In this document: in pieces, positions 56,671 through 64,000 of the stretch
Numbering within the stretch: the stretch's first letter is position 1
How the letters are laid out: each line of letters opens with the position of its first letter
Origin: Neoarius graeffei
Lineage: Eukaryota > Chordata > Actinopteri > Siluriformes > Ariidae
Direction: 5' to 3'
Assembly (NCBI RefSeq): GCF_027579695.1
Contig: NC_083577.1
Span: 59,210,241 to 59,274,240 of the forward strand
DNA length: 64,000 nt
The notes under the pieces: generated by a model
What the model saw: only the letters and a program-made list of their open reading frames with translations
The model's database searches: none
Told to the model about the DNA's origin: nothing
Made by a program: the position numbers and the translations under genes

Positions 56671-57200
56671 GTTGCAGGCAAGCACTGTCTTCCACTGAGA
56701 AATCTTGCAAATACCAGATTAAAGAAATCAGAGATAATGTTTTTCATTTCAGTAGAAAGGCTGACAAAATATAAATATTTAAAGGGAGAGTGTTTAGCTT
56801 ACCTGTCTCAGTGCAGAGTGAATGGAACTATTTTGTTTCATTTGCATATTGTGCCAAAGCAATTACAGTAACGCACATTATTATAATTATTACATGTTTC
56901 ATGCATAAAAGCACAACATCCTCCAAATCTGCATTTTCTCTGATCTCCAAATGTGTATGCTGAGAGTGTCTTCAAACAAAGACAAAAATATCCAGACACT
57001 TCTCAAGTGGAAATGATGTGACATTTCCCTGGAAAGACAGCCTTTAAGATGATATGTTATTATGAGGATCAACAGGTCAACCCCCTCTCATTATCACAGT
57101 TTCATCTGTTGCTTTAGATATTTCCACCCTACAGTTTACTCCGAATGCAGTTATACTGTGATACCATTTCATTATTTATTACTGTTTCTCAGTGGGAAAA
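56671..57200. other. Intergenic, nothing recognised
   Basis: No supported feature; short chance ORFs only. Confidence 0.4.
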
Positions 57201-57204
57201 GTAA

Positions 57205-57620
57205 AGAAGAAGAAGAAGAAGCCTTTATTTGTCACATGCACACTCAAGGAAAGGGAAATTTGTCCTCTGCATTTAACTCATCTGAAGCAGTGAACACACA
57301 CATGCACATACACATACAAGTGAGCAATGAGCACACACACACATACCCAGAGCAGTGGGCAGCTATACTACAGCACCCAGGGAGCAGATGGAGGTTAGGT
57401 GCCTTGTTCAAGGGTACTTCAGCCAAGGTTGCCCCATGTTAACCTAACCTGCATGTCTTTGGACTGTGGAGGAAACTGGAGCACCCAGAGGAAACCCACA
57501 CAGACACAGGGAGAACATGCAAGCTCCACACAGAAAGGCCCCCGTTGGGTGCTGGACTAGAACCCAGAACCTTCTTGCTGTGAGGCAACAGTGCAAATCA
57601 CTACACCACCGTGCCACCAG
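57205..57620 (-). mobile_element. SINE-like repeat A, uninterrupted copy
   Basis: Starts AAGAAGAAGAAGAAGCCTTT, has CAGAGCAGTGGGCAGCTATA, then CATGCAGGTTAGGTT-type sequence, and ends with the reverse tRNA-like head CACTACACCACCGTGCCACC. It shows the original arrangement that SINE B interrupts at 8959. Its last 190 bases share the head module of the SINEs at 26557 and 29561. Confidence 0.8.
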
Positions 57621-57711
57621 AGAGCATGGGGTAGTGCTTATACACAGTAATTGAAAAATGACTTAAACACTATTAATAATTAATTTATGTCTGAGAATTT
57701 GTTTAAAAAGA

Positions 57712-57890
57712 CATTCCATGGCCTAATGCTTAGAGAAGCAGCTTTGGGACCAAAAGATCACCCGTTCAATTCCCTGGACCAGCAGGAATGGCTGAAGTGC
57801 CCTTGAGCAAGGCACCTAGCCCCCAACTGCTCCCTGGACTGCTCTAGGTATGTTGCTCTGATAAGAATGGCTGTTAATGCAATGTAAATA
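57712..57890 (+). mobile_element. tRNA-derived SINE C, second copy
   Basis: CATGGCCTAATGCTTAGAGA, AGCTTTGGGACCAAAAGATC, B-box-like GTTCAATTCC and CCTTGAGCAAGGCACCTAGC match the copy at 29205. The 3' end (GGCTGTTAATGCAATGTAAA) is shorter. Confidence 0.75.
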
Positions 57891-57899
57891 AGGCAAAGA

Positions 57900-58790
57900 A
57901 CATAAGAGGTGTGTTATATTTTTAAGACTCTAACATGTGAATTGCATCCTCAAGAAATAAGGTGTGCATTCTGACATGTTCTGATCTTCTTTCATCTCCA
58001 AGCTCCATCATTACACAGTAACTGATGTAACACTATAAATATTTTCAATTTTCTCTTGTTAAAACATTTGTTGTTATAGCATATCTGGACATACTGTAAA
58101 TTTGTTCTGACAGACTGTCAGCACCAATTAGAAGACATGCTGTATGAAAAAACAAGACCAGACTGGTAGATTAGACAGAGGGAGTCTTTCTTTCTTCCTC
58201 TCCCTAACAAAAACTAGAATAGAAAAAAAAGAAACCTGCTCGCATATAATTCACACAAGCCCCTCTCAATTTTGTTACGTATCTTCTCTCATTTTCAGCA
58301 TGGACTCATAATCTGTCAGCTGTTAAGTGAATTCTTGAAATCTAAATGGACCTGTACTTTATATTTCACAGGTCAGTAATTAAGAATAACAATAACAGCC
58401 TTTTTAAAATGGGCCTTTTGTTTTTCATGGAATAACAAGAGTATGTATTCCATCTTTGGAGGCTTTGTGTCTGGAAATATGCAATGAACTATACATTCAG
58501 AGCTCTGTGTGGTTTCTATGGAATTTTGGAACTTTCATGCAAATGTCATTGATCAAAATACTGGTGCTTCCATATTCATGGTGCATGAAGAGGGCAGGTG
58601 AAGTGGAAAAGAAATAGGTGTCATGAGTAAGTGAACATTACCATCTCAGACTTTAAAATAGTTAAAAGCAAAATTGTTTCTTTAATTTGCTATATCCATA
58701 TATAAAGATTATGTGCAATGATTTGGAAATACTTTGGAACTTGCAGTGTTAGTATTGTACAGAAGTCCAGAAAAGCCATGTCTTCAGTAT
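57900..58790. other. Intergenic, nothing recognised
   Basis: No supported gene or repeat boundary. Confidence 0.4.
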
Positions 58791-58794
58791 TGTT

Positions 58795-58862
58795 CTACAG
58801 TGTAGAAAATAGTCCAAATACAGAAAAACCTATGGATGAGCAGGCATGTCCAAACTTTTGAC
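58795..58862. mobile_element. End of a third copy of the short Tc1-like element
   Basis: TTCTACAGTGTAGAAAATAG and GGCATGTCCAAACTTTTGAC match the terminal 70 bases of the elements at 13614-22297 and 32754-45241. The rest is missing. Confidence 0.7.
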
Positions 58863-59062
58863 TGTGTTGAGTTTGCATGTTCTCCCCGTTTCTGCATGGG
58901 TTTCCTCCGGGTGCTCTGCTTTCCTCCCACTGTTCAAAGGACATGCAGGTTAGGTGAAAATACCCAGCCACTGGGGTGGCACAAGCCAGTGCATACTTAG
59001 TGTCTGTCCCAAGCCCAGATAGATTGGTGAGGGTTGCATCAGGAAGGACATCCAGTGTAAAA

Positions 59063-59505
59063 TGTCACATCTGCATGCGTTTGTCACACCCACCAGCCAC
59101 AACCTATCACTCATGCCCACGCACAGTCACGCTGTCAGCGAACAGCATGCACATCAAGGACTAATTACATGCACCTGTCCCAGATTAGAGTGCAATCAGC
59201 TCATGCTTATAAGGACGCTGAACACCAATAGATTTTGTGAAATAACCACTCAGTACACTCGTATCTGACCTTATCAAAGCCTTCTGTTTATATTGTTTTC
59301 CTGGTTTCTGACTCATGTTTTTATTTCGGCTTCTGTCCTTTGTCTTTGCCTAGTCTAGTCTGTTTGTTCCTCTCATGACCTTTGCCTGTCTTCTGGATTT
59401 TGATTCTGCCTAATGTTTTGGACTTGTATGTCTGCATATTGTTTTTATAATAAACACACTCTTCTAGCAATTACTGTACATCTGTCTACTGCCACTTATC
59501 TGACA
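59063..59505 (+). repeat. 5' LTR of the small LTR element
   Basis: Starts TGTCACATCTGCATGCGTTT, ends CTTATCTGACA. Contains a TATA-like TTATAAGGACGCTGA (about 59206) and AATAAA (59449-59454). Aligns along its length with the 3' LTR, most divergent in the first 90 bases. Confidence 0.9.
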
Positions 59506-59522
59506 GATTACTTCACCAACAC

Positions 59523-60739
59523 ATGGATGTGGCAGAAGAGAGTAGATACGCTGCTCAAAGCCACACCAGGGTTTCCATTCCTCAGCCTGGATTGGTAATT
59601 TTTCTCCAACAGCTAGGGTTGGACATATTGCGACCCTGTGATGGAGTGGAGTATCCCCCAACTGGGTTCCTTCTACAATGTGTGCCCTTTTACTCAGACA
59701 TGGTGGAGCTCAAGCCTTCTGAGCACTTCTGGGTGGACTGCATGATATACTGGCTCACTGGGCGAGCAGGCCAATGGGTGGAGTATCTGCTCAGAGTCGA
59801 ACAGCCATGCCTCGGAGACTCCAAGTCGTTCAGCACCATGTTCATGCACCTGTTCCAGGCTCTAGGGAAGGAGGATCCCCTAGAAATTTTTTTTGAGGGG
59901 CTGATGCTCCAGAGGTTGACGCAGTGGCAGAAGAGGAGGCCTTCGTTCCTGAGCTTCATCCAGAAGCTGACACAGCAGCAGATGAGGAGGCCTTTGCTTC
60001 TGAGCTCCCTCCAGAAGCGGACGCAGTGGCAAACAAGGAGACCTTTGCTCCTGAGCTCCCTCCAGAGGCCAACGCAGTGGCAGACAAGGAGGCCTTCGCT
60101 CCTGAGCTCCCTCCAGAGGCCGATGCAGTGGTAGCCGAGGAGGCCTTCATGCCTGAGCTCCCTCCAGAGGCTGATGCAGTGGCAGGCGAGGAGGCCTTCG
60201 CTCCTGAGCTCCCTCCAGAGGCCGATGCAGTGGCAGGCAAGGAGGCCTGCACTCCTGAGCTCCCTCCAGAGGCCGCCAGGGCGGCTTCTGTTCCAGATTT
60301 CAGCAGGGACAAAATCTTTGCTCTGCCGCCGGGCTTTGAGGACATCATCGCCCCACAGTCAGGCTTCAGCAAGAACAAGACCATCATTCAAACAAAGCTG
60401 ATGCCTGTCTCTGAGTCCAAGCCCATGTTCATGCCTATGCTCATGTCCATGTCTATGCCTGAATCCATGCCTAAGCCTCGACCTGCATCCATGACCTAGT
60501 CCAAGCCTGAACCAAAGCCTCCACCTGTGTCCTCACCCCCATTCAAAGCCCAACCAGAACCCAAACCTTCGCCCAAGCCCATGTTATGGTGCCACGTCCT
60601 GTCAGAGTGGAGCTCCATGGAAATGCCAGGTCCTCCTCCCCAGGGCTGTCCAAGGAGGGTTTTAGCTCCCGGAAGGAGCTCTTTGGGGTGGGTGTTTCTG
60701 TCACATCCACTCGCGTTCGTGTGCGCCCGCCAGCCATGA
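59523..60739 (+). pseudogene. Gag-like protein with 17-residue acidic/proline repeats
   Basis: The ATG at 59523, just after the LTR, begins MDVAEESRYAAQ. Residues about 40-110 (FLLQCVPFYSDMVELKPSEH, WLTGRAGQWVEYLL, LGDSKSFSTMFMHLFQ) resemble the core of gypsy-type gag. A T8 run at about 59889 shifts the frame, after which seven copies of a 17-residue unit (type EEAFAPELPPEADAVAG) follow to about 60290. A Met/Pro-rich part comes next (SMPESMPKPRPASMT). A TAG at 60497 is followed in the same frame by more Lys-Pro sequence (KPEPKPPPVSS) to 60737, so the stop is probably a mutation. Whether the T8 shift is decay or a recoding site is open. Confidence 0.7.
59930..60290 (+). repeat. 51 bp tandem repeat, seven units, in coding frame
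   Basis: Units of 51 bp contain GAGGCCTTCGCTCCTGAGCT and CCTCCAGAGGCCGATGCAGT. 51 is a multiple of three, so each unit adds 17 residues. Because no unit has a stop in several frames, spurious ORFs appear in other frames and on the opposite strand. Confidence 0.92.
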
Positions 60740-61136
60740 ATTATCACTTACGTCCACGTGAAGTCATGCTCTCAATGAGCAGAGCACACCTCAAGGACTA
60801 ATTGCATGCACCTGTCCCAGATTAGAATGCAATCAGCACACACTTATAAGGATGCTGAACACCAACAGATTTTACAAAGTAATCACTCAGTACACTTGTG
60901 CCTGACCTTACCAAGCTTTCTCTTTATATTGTTCTCCTGGTTTCTGACTCACATTTGTATTTTGACTTCCACCCTTTGTCTTTGCCTAGTCTAGTCTGTT
61001 TGTGCCTTGCATGACCTTTGTCTGTCTTCTGAATTTTGATTTCTGCCTAATGTTTTGGACTTGTATGCCTGGATATTGTTTTATAATAAGAACCCTCTTA
61101 CAGTAATTACATCTGTTTACTGCCACTTACCTGACA
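60699..61136 (+). repeat. 3' LTR of the small LTR element
   Basis: Starts TGTCACATCCACTCGCGTTC, ends CTTACCTGACA. Shares CTCAAGGACTAATTGCATGC and GTCTTTGCCTAGTCTAGTCT with the 5' LTR. Visible divergence suggests an old insertion. Confidence 0.9.
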
Positions 61137-61220
61137 TAAACCTATGCCAAATCAAATATGTGGATCTGGATGATCCGCTGCGCAACCCCGAACAGGAGCA
61201 GCCGAAAGAAGACAGTGAAT

Positions 61221-61579
61221 AATTATTGATTTTTGTGAGAACAAAAAATTTCATATATTTTTAAACAGGAAAATGTGTTATTGAATAAAAATGTGTTTAG
61301 AAATGTACACACTTCATTGTGCAAACCCAAATGTGATAGAAGCTCAAAAACCCAGTTATAGGATTTCAGATGCTTTTGTTTTATCGGTATTGTAGCTGCT
61401 CTTTTCTTTCATCAAACTGGCCTTGATGGTGTGGCAGAGAAAGTGGAAAAACAGCACCATGGGGTCTGAGTGCTAATGAATGTCAGTTCTCCCATCTTGC
61501 TGAATAGACACCTGATATCTGTTAAACTATAGTGAAAGCTCCAACTGCATGTGTGAAGTCAGAGAGTAGTGCACTGAAC

Positions 61580-61620
<41 letters not shown>

Positions 61621-62135
61621 CAGATCCAGCCTTAATTGACAGCCAGGCCAGCTCTGGCAGTGGTGATCTGTTTCAAGGAGATATCTGTGAGAATGGAGCA
61701 TGTGGAAGAAGCTTCTGCACACTATCAAATTAATAGTCTTGGATTTGAAGTCACCACACTTGCCAACAAGAAGTTTTCAAACAAATGACTTGGCATGTTT
61801 GCAAATTTTCACTTTTCTGAAGATTTGTGAGTTTTGTCTAAGGTGTAGAAATAACAAGATAGAAGAAAACTGTCTTGTACCATTTTTTAAAGATAAAGCA
61901 GAGAACTTTATTTTACACCCCCACTCTGCTTTACTGTACTGTTACAGAGTCATTACACACAGTGAATTTCAGTCTGTGTTTAAATGTGCAAGAATTTGTA
62001 AGCATTTAAGTTGAAAACATTCAAAAACTTAACCAAAATTAACAACAGAATGTGAAGAAATAACAGCTTTGACATTATGTCAAATATGTCTATGTATGAT
62101 GTAGAGAGATCTCCTGAAGTTAGCATGCTAACCAG
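61221..62135. other. Intergenic, with a (GA)n microsatellite
   Basis: A GA run lies at about 61589-61616. No other feature recognised. Confidence 0.5.
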
Positions 62136-62138
62136 CTA

Positions 62139-62983
62139 CAGTGGTGCTTGAAAGTTTGTGAACCCTTTAGAATTTTCTATATTTCTGCATAAATATGACC
62201 TAAAACATCATCAGATTTTCACACAAGTCCTAAAAGTAGATAAAGAGAACCCAGTTAAACAAAGGAGACAAAAAATATTATACTTGCTCATTTATTTATT
62301 GAGGAAAATGATCCAATATTACATATCTGTGAGTGGCAAAAGTATGTGAACCTCTAGGATTAGCAGTTAATTTGAAGGTGAAATTAGAGTCAGGTGTTTT
62401 CAATCAATGGGATGACAATCAGGTGTGAGTGGGCACCCTGTTTTATTTAAAGAACAGGGATCTATCAAAGTCTGATCTTCACAACACACATTTGTGGAAG
62501 TGTATCATGGCACGAACAAAGGAGATTTCTGAGGACCTCAGAAAAAGTGTTGTTGATGTTCATCAGGCTGGAAAAGGTTACAAAAACTATCTCTAAAGAG
62601 TTTGGACTCCACCAAGTACAAATTGGAGGAAATTCAAGACCATTGTTACCCTCCCCAGGAATGGTCGACCAACAAAGATCACTCCAAGAGCAAGGCGTGT
62701 AATAGTCGGCGAGGTCACAAAGGACCCCAGGGTAACTTCTAAGCAACTGGAGGCCTCTCTCACATTGGCTAATGTTAATGTTCATGAGTCCACCATCAGG
62801 AGAACACTGAACAACAATGGTGTGCATGGCAGGGTTGCAAGGAGAAAGCCACTGCTCTCGAAAAAGAACATTGCTGCTCCTCTGCAGTTTGCTAAAGATC
62901 ACATGGATAAGCCAGAAGGCTATTGGAAAAATGTTTTGTGGACGGATGAGACCAAAATAGAACTTTTTGGTTTAAATGAGAAG
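62139..62983 (+). mobile_element. Tc1-like transposon, left half, cut by a LINE
   Basis: TA at 62137-62138 precedes CAGTGGTGCTTGAAAGTTTG, the end of a widespread fish Tc1-like family. The leader has AGTATGTGAACCTCTAGGAT, an internal direct-repeat version of the end. The transposase starts at 62507. The element stops abruptly at about 62983; its right half must lie beyond the window. Confidence 0.85.
62507..62983 (+). pseudogene. Tc1-like transposase N-terminal half
   Basis: Starts MARTKEISEDLRKSVVDVHQ. An extra A near 62583 shifts the frame in the HTH. Later parts read SLTLANVNVHESTIRRTLNN, NGVHGRVARRKPLLSKKN and [17 protein letters not shown], containing the first catalytic Asp. The LINE then interrupts. 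Confidence 0.85.
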
Positions 62984-64000
62984 CCAACAACAAGCTGTGG
63001 GTAACAAAGGACATCAAAGCCCTCTTAAATGAGAAGAAGAGGGCTTTCAGAGCCGGCAACAAGGAGGAGGTGCGAGGAGTACAGAATGAACTGAGAGAAA
63101 CTATCAGGGAGGCCAAGGAAAAGTACAGGAGGAAGTCGGAGTGGAAACTCCAACAGAACAACATGAGAGAGGTGTGGAGTGGAATGAAGACCATCACTGG
63201 TTACAAGCCAACCAACGGTGAAGGAGTGAATGGCAATGTGGAAAAGGCGAATGAGCTGAATCTTTTTACTTCAACAGATTTGATGGCGTGACCCCAACCC
63301 ACCACCACCACTCTTTTGCGGGATGGCTACAATCACACACTTCACATTCTCTCCCCTCCCCCGCCTCTTCTTGCCCAAACTCATCCCCGTTTCAGGACCT
63401 CGCTCGCACCTCCTCAACAGATCCCCTGGGTGAGCACCCCCCCCAAGAAACACCTTCATTCCTCCCCCACCCATCACCTCCACACCAATCATCAGCAAGG
63501 CGCAAGTGAGAAGACAGCTGAAGAGACTCCATGCAGGAAAATCAGCAGGCCTGGATGGTGTTAGCCCCAGGGCCCTGAAGACCTGTGCCCTCCAGCTAAG
63601 TGGAGTACTTCAGCATGTCTTCAACATGAGCCTGGGTCTTCAGAGACTCCCCGTGCTGTGGAAGATGTCATGCCTCGTCCCTGTACCGAAGAAGCTGCAT
63701 CCCAGTGACCTCAAAGACTACAGGCCCGTGGCATTGATGTCACACATCATGAAGACCCTTGAGAGACTCATCCTGGAGCAGATCCGGCCTATGGTCCAAC
63801 CACTTCTTGACCCCCTTCAGTTCGCCTACCAGCCCTGTCTTGGAGTAGAGGACGCAATCATCTACCTGCTCAACAAAGTCTACAGCCACCTGGACAAGCC
63901 AGCCAGCACTGTGAGGATCATGTTTTTTTTATTTCTCCAGTGCTTTTGACACCATCCGGCCAGCTCTGCTGGGTGAGAAGTTGACAGCGATGCAGGTGGA
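62984..64000 (+). mobile_element. LINE, 5'-truncated, running off the window
   Basis: Sequence from 62984 reads LWVTKDIKALLNEKKRAFRA, GNKEEVRGVQNELRETIREA, KYRRKSEWKLQQNNMREVWS and ITGYKPTNGEG, the linker before RT in jockey/CR1-group LINEs. After frame changes near 63270 it continues with LKRLHAGKSAGLDGVSPRAL, LVPVPKKLHPSDLKDYRPVA, MSHIMKTLERLILEQIRPMV, FAYQPCLGVEDAIIYLLNKV and a T-run slip near 63930. The RT active site lies beyond the end. Confidence 0.85.

Larger units (their letters stand above)
59063..61136 (+). mobile_element. Small LTR retrotransposon, non-autonomous
   Basis: Two LTRs of 443 and 438 bp enclose 1.19 kb. TAAAA before and TAAAC after (both belonging to the split SINE-like repeat) suggest a 4-5 bp target duplication. 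The interior holds only a gag-like reading frame with a 51 bp tandem repeat. No protease, integrase or RT is present, so it must have moved with enzymes from another element. Confidence 0.88.
58867..61220 (+). mobile_element. SINE-like repeat split by an LTR retrotransposon
   Basis: Left part 58867-59062 (TTGCATGTTCTCCCCGTTTC, GCATCAGGAAGGACATCCAG) and right part 61137-61220 (ACCTATGCCAAATCAAATAT, GAACAGGAGCAGCCGAAAGA) join into a common fish retroposon. They are separated by the LTR element at 59063-61136. Confidence 0.7.

Noticed and set aside
59930..60290. Tandem repeat considered as a CRISPR-like array
   Set aside because: Units are contiguous with no spacers and encode a protein repeat; the genome is eukaryotic.
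59956..60387. 143-codon minus-strand ORF rich in Ala, Ser and Gly
   Set aside because: A product of the 51 bp tandem repeat, whose period keeps several frames open.

Overview
The window is vertebrate nuclear DNA, almost certainly from a ray-finned (teleost) fish. Its one recognisable host gene is a single-exon reprimo (rprm) near the left edge. The rest is AT-rich intergenic DNA packed with typical fish transposons: several Tc1-like families with TA target duplications, tRNA-derived SINEs, L1/RTE/L2-type LINEs, Ty3/gypsy, Harbinger, hAT and P-like elements, and long (CA)n, (TG)n and (TA)n runs. An ostariophysan fish such as a catfish is possible from the SINE types, but I cannot prove it. There are no bacterial genes, CRISPR arrays, rRNA genes or bona fide tRNA genes.

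Layout. 1-1.45 kb: CpG-rich 5' region, rprm CDS and 3' UTR. 1.5-2.2 kb: microsatellites and a palindromic MITE split by an RTE LINE 3' end. 3.2-3.8 kb: an ORF resembling the cysteine-rich P2X7 C-terminal domain family. 8.5-9.7 kb: a fold-back Tc1-like element carrying one SINE inside another. 11.7-13.3 kb: a near-complete Tc1-like transposon with a single frameshift. 13.6-22.3 kb: a short Tc1-like non-autonomous element apparently split by a full-length L1-type LINE (6.3 kb), a 1.4 kb DNA transposon, a 259 bp MITE and a SINE tail. 23.8-24.7 kb: a DNA transposon with GTTGCG-rich ends. 25.4-30 kb: LINE fragments, a deleted Tc1 element and SINEs with perfect target duplications. 32.75-45.24 kb: the main nest. 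A second copy of the same short Tc1-like element holds an L2-type LINE (itself split by a Ty3/gypsy element with integrase before reverse transcriptase), a Harbinger element (itself split by an hAT element and by a P-like element), and an hAT MITE holding both a TA-target element and a THAP-bearing P-like element. 46.6-49.5 kb: another Tc1 element split by an L2-type LINE, giving a 370-codon chimeric ORF. 49.9-53.0 kb: a full-length 3 kb LINE with an 11 bp target duplication. 53-58.8 kb: decayed Tc1/mariner elements and SINEs. 59.06-61.14 kb: a small LTR retrotransposon with 440 bp LTRs and a gag-like ORF carrying seven 17-residue acidic/proline repeats. 62.1-64 kb: a Tc1 element cut by a LINE that runs off the window.

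rprm is the only gene I would expect to have an organismal role. The mobile elements are nearly all broken by stops (several explainable as CpG decay of CGA codons), frameshifts, deletions or nested insertions. The nests give a clear relative order of insertion, which is the main information in the region. I found no convincing undescribed biological system. The best candidates for novelty are the repeat-bearing non-autonomous LTR element, the P-like and TA-target elements, and the unassigned P2X7-C-like ORF.
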